DNA from: Verrucomicrobiota bacterium
GTDB lineage: Bacteria; Verrucomicrobiota; Verrucomicrobiia; Limisphaerales; J093
Length of the DNA stretch: 52,219 nucleotides
Direction of reading: 5' to 3'
NCBI GenBank assembly: GCA_029556615.1
Contig: JAKQDD010000238.1
Coordinates: forward strand, 1-52,219
Shown: positions 49,626 to 52,219 of the stretch, one piece after another
How positions within the stretch are numbered: position 1 is the stretch's first letter
How the letters are laid out: the number at the start of each line of letters is the position of its first letter
Notes under the pieces: model-generated
What the model was told of the DNA's origin: nothing
Database searches by the model: none
The model's input: only the letters and a program-made list of their open reading frames with translations
Program-made: the position numbers and the translations under genes

Positions 49626-51041
49626 TCATTCCGGGGGGGATCGATGATCGAGGTGGTAGCGGACAACGTCCCGCGAGACCCCCAGCCGACGGGCGGCTGC
49701 CGAGGCGTTTCCGCCGGCTTGCCGGAGCGCGAGGTCGATCAGCCGGGCGCGCGCCTGGTCGAGGGAAAAACCCTGTTCGGGGAACACATAACGTTCATTC
49801 AGCCAGTCCTCGATCGCGTGGGGGGCGGCGGGGCCGGCCAGTTCGGCGCGGGCGGGCTCGGGCACCGGCAGATGATCGAGGTTGAGCGGACCGTCTTCGG
49901 CGAAGACAATCGAACGTTCGAGCTCATGGGCGAGCTCGCGGACGTTCCCGGGCCAGCGGTAAGCCCGCAACCGACCGCGTCCCCGTGGGGAGAGCGTCCG
50001 CAACGGCAGTCGGTGACGCCGACAGAGCCGTTCGAGGAGGATTCCCGCCAGCCGCTCGATGTCGTCGCCGCGTTCCCGGAGGGGGGTCAGGTGGAGGCGG
50101 AACAGGTCGAGACGATGATAGAGATCCTCCCGGAACCGTCCTTGGTCAATCAGGCTGCGCAGGTCGCAGTAGCTGGCGGCGACGATGCGGACTTCGACGG
50201 GGATGGCCTTGTTGCCTCCGAGCCGGCGGATCGTGTGGTCTTCGATCGCGGCGAGCACCTTGGCCTGCAGCGGCAGGCTCAGGCTGGGCAACTCGTCCAG
50301 GAAGAGCGTGCCCCCGCTTGCCGCCTCGAAGAGCCCGATCCGCGCGGAGCGCGCATCCGTGAACGCTCCGCGTTCGTGTCCGAACAGCTCCGATTCGGCC
50401 AGGGTTTCCGGGAGGGCGGAGCAGTTGATTTCGACCAGCGGCTGGGCGGCGCGCGGGCCGTGCCGATGGAGCCATCGGGCGATGGAGGTCTTGCCCGTGC
50501 CGGTCTCGCCGACGATGAGCACGGGAGCGAGGCTGGTTTGCAGGCGCTGGTCGGCGGCCACGATTCGGCGAAGCTGTTCTTCGACGTCGGCCAGAGCGAC
50601 GCCAAAGACAAACTCCTGTCCCGATTCTCCCTCGCGCCGGTGCTCATCGAGGCGGGCGGCGCGCCGGGCGTTGCGGGCGCGCTGGATGACCAGCGGCAGT
50701 TCGGGTGGGTCGAACGGCTTGACCAGGTAATCCAGGGCTCCCAGCCGCATGGCTTCCACCGCACCGCCGACGCCGCCCTCGGCGGTCATCACGATGGCGC
50801 CGGTGTTTGCGGAGAGGCTCGAATCCCGGAGCAGGTCCGTGCCCCGGCCGTCCGGCAGGTTCACGTCCAGGATCGCGTAGTCGAAGGCTGACTGGCGCAG
50901 CGACTCGCGGGCCGCGGCGAGCGTACCCGCCGCGGTGACGTCCATTCCCAGGTGCTCGAGGTAAGCGCCCAACTGCCGGCGCAGCAGGGCTTCATCCTCG
51001 ACCAGCAACACGCTCACACCCGCCAGCGCGATTTCGTCCAT
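49626..51041 (-). CDS. Sigma-54-dependent response regulator (NtrC type)
   Basis: 471 residues. The REC domain (~8-120) has VLLVEDEALL and the phospho-accepting D59 (AILDVNLPDG), then VKPFD. The AAA+ domain has Walker A GETGTGKTSIARWL, the sigma-54 contact loop ELFGHERGAFTDA (GAFTDA instead of GAFTGA), Walker B GGTLFLDELPSL and the sensor YRWPGNVRELAHELERS. The C-terminus is a Fis-type helix-turn-helix (LRQAGGNASAAARRLGVSRDVVRYHL). It activates RNA polymerase with sigma-54. No histidine-kinase gene is in the window. The start at 51041 overlaps the end of the PEP-CTERM gene by 28 nt. Confidence 0.93.
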   Translation of the reverse strand: MDEIALAGVSVLLVEDEALLRRQLGAYLEHLGMDVTAAGTLAAARESLRQSAFDYAILDVNLPDGRGTDLLRDSSLSANTGAIVMTAEGGVGGAVEAMRLGALDYLVKPFDPPELPLVIQRARNARRAARLDEHRREGESGQEFVFGVALADVEEQLRRIVAADQRLQTSLAPVLIVGETGTGKTSIARWLHRHGPRAAQPLVEINCSALPETLAESELFGHERGAFTDARSARIGLFEAASGGTLFLDELPSLSLPLQAKVLAAIEDHTIRRLGGNKAIPVEVRIVAASYCDLRSLIDQGRFREDLYHRLDLFRLHLTPLRERGDDIERLAGILLERLCRRHRLPLRTLSPRGRGRLRAYRWPGNVRELAHELERSIVFAEDGPLNLDHLPVPEPARAELAGPAAPHAIEDWLNERYVFPEQGFSLDQARARLIDLALRQAGGNASAAARRLGVSRDVVRYHLDHRSPPE

Positions 51042-51784
51042 GCCCTCTTATCGCTCCCGGGAGAGCTTTCGACGAGCCTGATTTGCCGGAGGCAACGGCG
51101 CAGCGCAGGAGCGCCGAAGCCAAAGCCCAGAGCGCCACGGCCGCTGGCAGAACGCAGGCTCGGGACAAAGGACCCGCGGCGTCTCCAGGCCAGCCAGCCG
51201 AGGGCGGCGCTCGCCATCAAGCCGAGCGACGACGGTTCAGGGATGGCTGTGAGGGAGCCGTTCACGGTGACGTTGTCCAGCCGCAGGTTCCCGGTGCCGG
51301 TGGCGTTCCAGCCGTGAAACCGGAACTCGAGAAGGTCGCCGGCGTCTCCGATGAAGTCAGCCAGGTCGAGGCTCTGGCTGCCGAGGGTGGTCGTGATGGC
51401 GAAGGGATCGCTGGTGAGCAGCGACTGTCCGTTGCGGAAGAGGGCGACCTGGCCCCATTGGGGTCCGGTGCTCGACCGCGACGTGTCCCAGGTGATCGTG
51501 TCCAGAACCAGCTGCCAGCCGCTCTCGGGTTCGAGGGTGAACCCCACATACTCGGTCGGATCGAGCGCTCCGGCCTGGGTCCATTGAGAGCTCGAGAACA
51601 GATCCGCCTGGCTGGCGACGCCCACATTGACCCGAGCGAACGGGCTGACCGCGAGGTGTTCGATGACGGGAACGGTCGCGTCCCCGGCCGGGTCCGGTCC
51701 GGGGAAGTCGAACATGAGAAGCCCGGCGGCCTGCAACGTGAACCAACCCAGTGTGCCGATGAACAGACAAGCGATGCGTTTCAT
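51014..51784 (-). CDS. PEP-CTERM sorting-domain protein with unusual C-terminal extension
   Basis: 256 residues from the ATG at 51784; signal peptide MKRIACLFIGTLGWFTLQAAG. The central part is beta-rich (STGPQWGQVALFRNGQ, DLLEFRFHGWNATGTGNLRLDNVTVNG), like other exported Verrucomicrobiota proteins. Residues 182-203 form a standard PEP-CTERM signal (PEPSSLGLMASAALGWLAW then RRR), which normally ends the protein. Here 53 more residues follow (GSFVPSLRSASGRGALG to KSRWRV), Arg/Ser-rich, running 28 nt into the response-regulator gene. A lost stop codon or a frameshift is plausible. No exosortase gene is in the window. Confidence 0.8.
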   Translation of the reverse strand: MKRIACLFIGTLGWFTLQAAGLLMFDFPGPDPAGDATVPVIEHLAVSPFARVNVGVASQADLFSSSQWTQAGALDPTEYVGFTLEPESGWQLVLDTITWDTSRSSTGPQWGQVALFRNGQSLLTSDPFAITTTLGSQSLDLADFIGDAGDLLEFRFHGWNATGTGNLRLDNVTVNGSLTAIPEPSSLGLMASAALGWLAWRRRGSFVPSLRSASGRGALGFGFGAPALRRCLRQIRLVESSPGSDKRAWTKSRWRV

Positions 51785-51950
51785 GGATCTCCTTGGATGA
51801 AGGTTGATGGTGAACGGAACAGGCCGGGAGAGCCCGTCGGTTCGCCGTCCCCCCCTCCTTGGCGTCGGGCATCGCATTCGAGTGACTGAGCGATCCGACG
51901 GGGCACGTCTCCCGGCTGACCGTCGAGGTAGGCAGTTAGCGTGCCAACTG

Positions 51951-52031
51951 GAGTGCTCGACTCCTGGAGCGTGGGGTCAGCAGGTCACGTTTTGGTCTCT
52001 CCTGTTCCAGGCCTGTTCGCCTTCCGTCGAA
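51951..52031 (+). repeat. Palindromic element, degenerate copy D
   Basis: The interior TCAGCAGGTCACG, CTGTTCCAGGCC and CCTTCCGTCGA matches the other copies, but both ends have diverged (GAGTGCTCGAC; GTCGAATACG). A close match to the LuxE-embedded copy is CCTGTTCCAGGCC followed by CGCCTTCCGTCGA. Confidence 0.72.
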
Positions 52032-52082
52032 TACGCCACACTAGTGTGGTGTCCCTCAAAGGGGTGGACATTCGTTGTGCCC

Positions 52083-52166
52083 AAAACGGCCTGGGACGAG
52101 GCGCGAGGAGGGAGTGTATCCCTGGCGATACTCGACCGACGGAGCAACGAAGCCCCAGGCCGTTTT
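52083..52166. repeat. Long inverted repeat near the right edge
   Basis: 13-bp perfect arms AAAACGGCCTGGG (52083-52095) and CCCAGGCCGTTTT (52154-52166); an inner hairpin (GTATC..GATAC) lies between them, and the flanks (CAAAGGGGT / CAACCCCTTG) continue the pairing with a bulge. It may be a REP or small transposable element; it is not a gene. Confidence 0.55.
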
Positions 52167-52219
52167 CGGCGCAACCCCTTGGGCGGCCGTTCTTTTGCCA
52201 CCAGACGGCGTTGCTCGCT

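Larger units (their letters stand above)
51785..52219. other. Right-edge intergenic region with repeats
   Basis: 435 bp with no credible gene. It holds palindromic element D (51951-52031), a 14-bp palindrome CCACACTAGTGTGG centred on CTAG (52036-52049) and a long inverted repeat (52083-52166). Confidence 0.5.

Overview
The window reads as a high-GC, Gram-negative chromosome segment, most likely from the Verrucomicrobiota (PVC group). This is inferred, not proven. The signs are an LPS-export operon, a Tat-exported Gfo/Idh/MocA oxidoreductase, a sulfatase, a sialate O-acetylesterase, giant LamG/PA14 surface proteins, a PEP-CTERM protein, an isochorismatase-ThuA fusion and an HPr/HPr-kinase pair. 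No rRNA, tRNA or CRISPR array was seen. Long opposite-strand ORFs are common because of the base composition and were discarded.

Layout. 1-669: 5' part of a sialate O-acetylesterase gene running off the left edge. 805-2959 (-): HPr, gatC, gatA. 3078-10278 (-): a 1281-aa coiled-coil membrane protein, a Gfo/Idh/MocA oxidoreductase and an isochorismatase-ThuA fusion. 10466-18389 (-): two tandem giant surface proteins with nearly identical 3' halves. 18478-26005 (-): an lptC/lptA-like gene, lptB, hprK, a sulfatase and an SGNH/TPR protein, tightly packed. 26384-28450: a lone + strand secreted protein convergent with a secreted LamG-like protein. 28456-33451 (-): glnE, then ilvB behind a leader peptide and attenuator. 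33815-35561: a DedA protein and an AbiE-like toxin-antitoxin pair. 35771-43507 (-): a DUF5679 Zn ribbon, tandem-domain NDK, MFS transporter, LuxE-like and LuxC-like fatty-acyl enzymes, QueD and, further upstream, an acyl-CoA synthetase. 43885-49479: ceramidase-like protein, SelB, TauE/SafE permease (-), TlpA-like thioredoxin and LeuD. 49626-51784 (-): a PEP-CTERM protein overlapping a sigma-54 response regulator.

The most unusual signal is a family of about 85-90 bp palindromic elements with terminal inverted repeats (CTAG)AGTCCTCGAC...GTCGAGGACT(CTAG). Four copies lie between genes. A fifth, full-length and of the same core length as one of them, is embedded in frame inside the LuxE-like gene and encodes 29 residues. 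This resembles the coding palindromic elements known from Rickettsia. Ends of this family, or of a second element with the same architecture, also coincide with stop codons of neighbouring genes. A second clear result is a Val/Leu-rich leader peptide followed by an intrinsic terminator in front of ilvB, a classical attenuator.

Functional links. HPr and HprK imply a regulatory phosphocarrier system; hprK is cotranscribed with LPS-export genes and translationally coupled to a sulfatase. The LuxE/LuxC pair could reduce fatty acids to aldehydes, but no luciferase genes are present, so light production is not implied.
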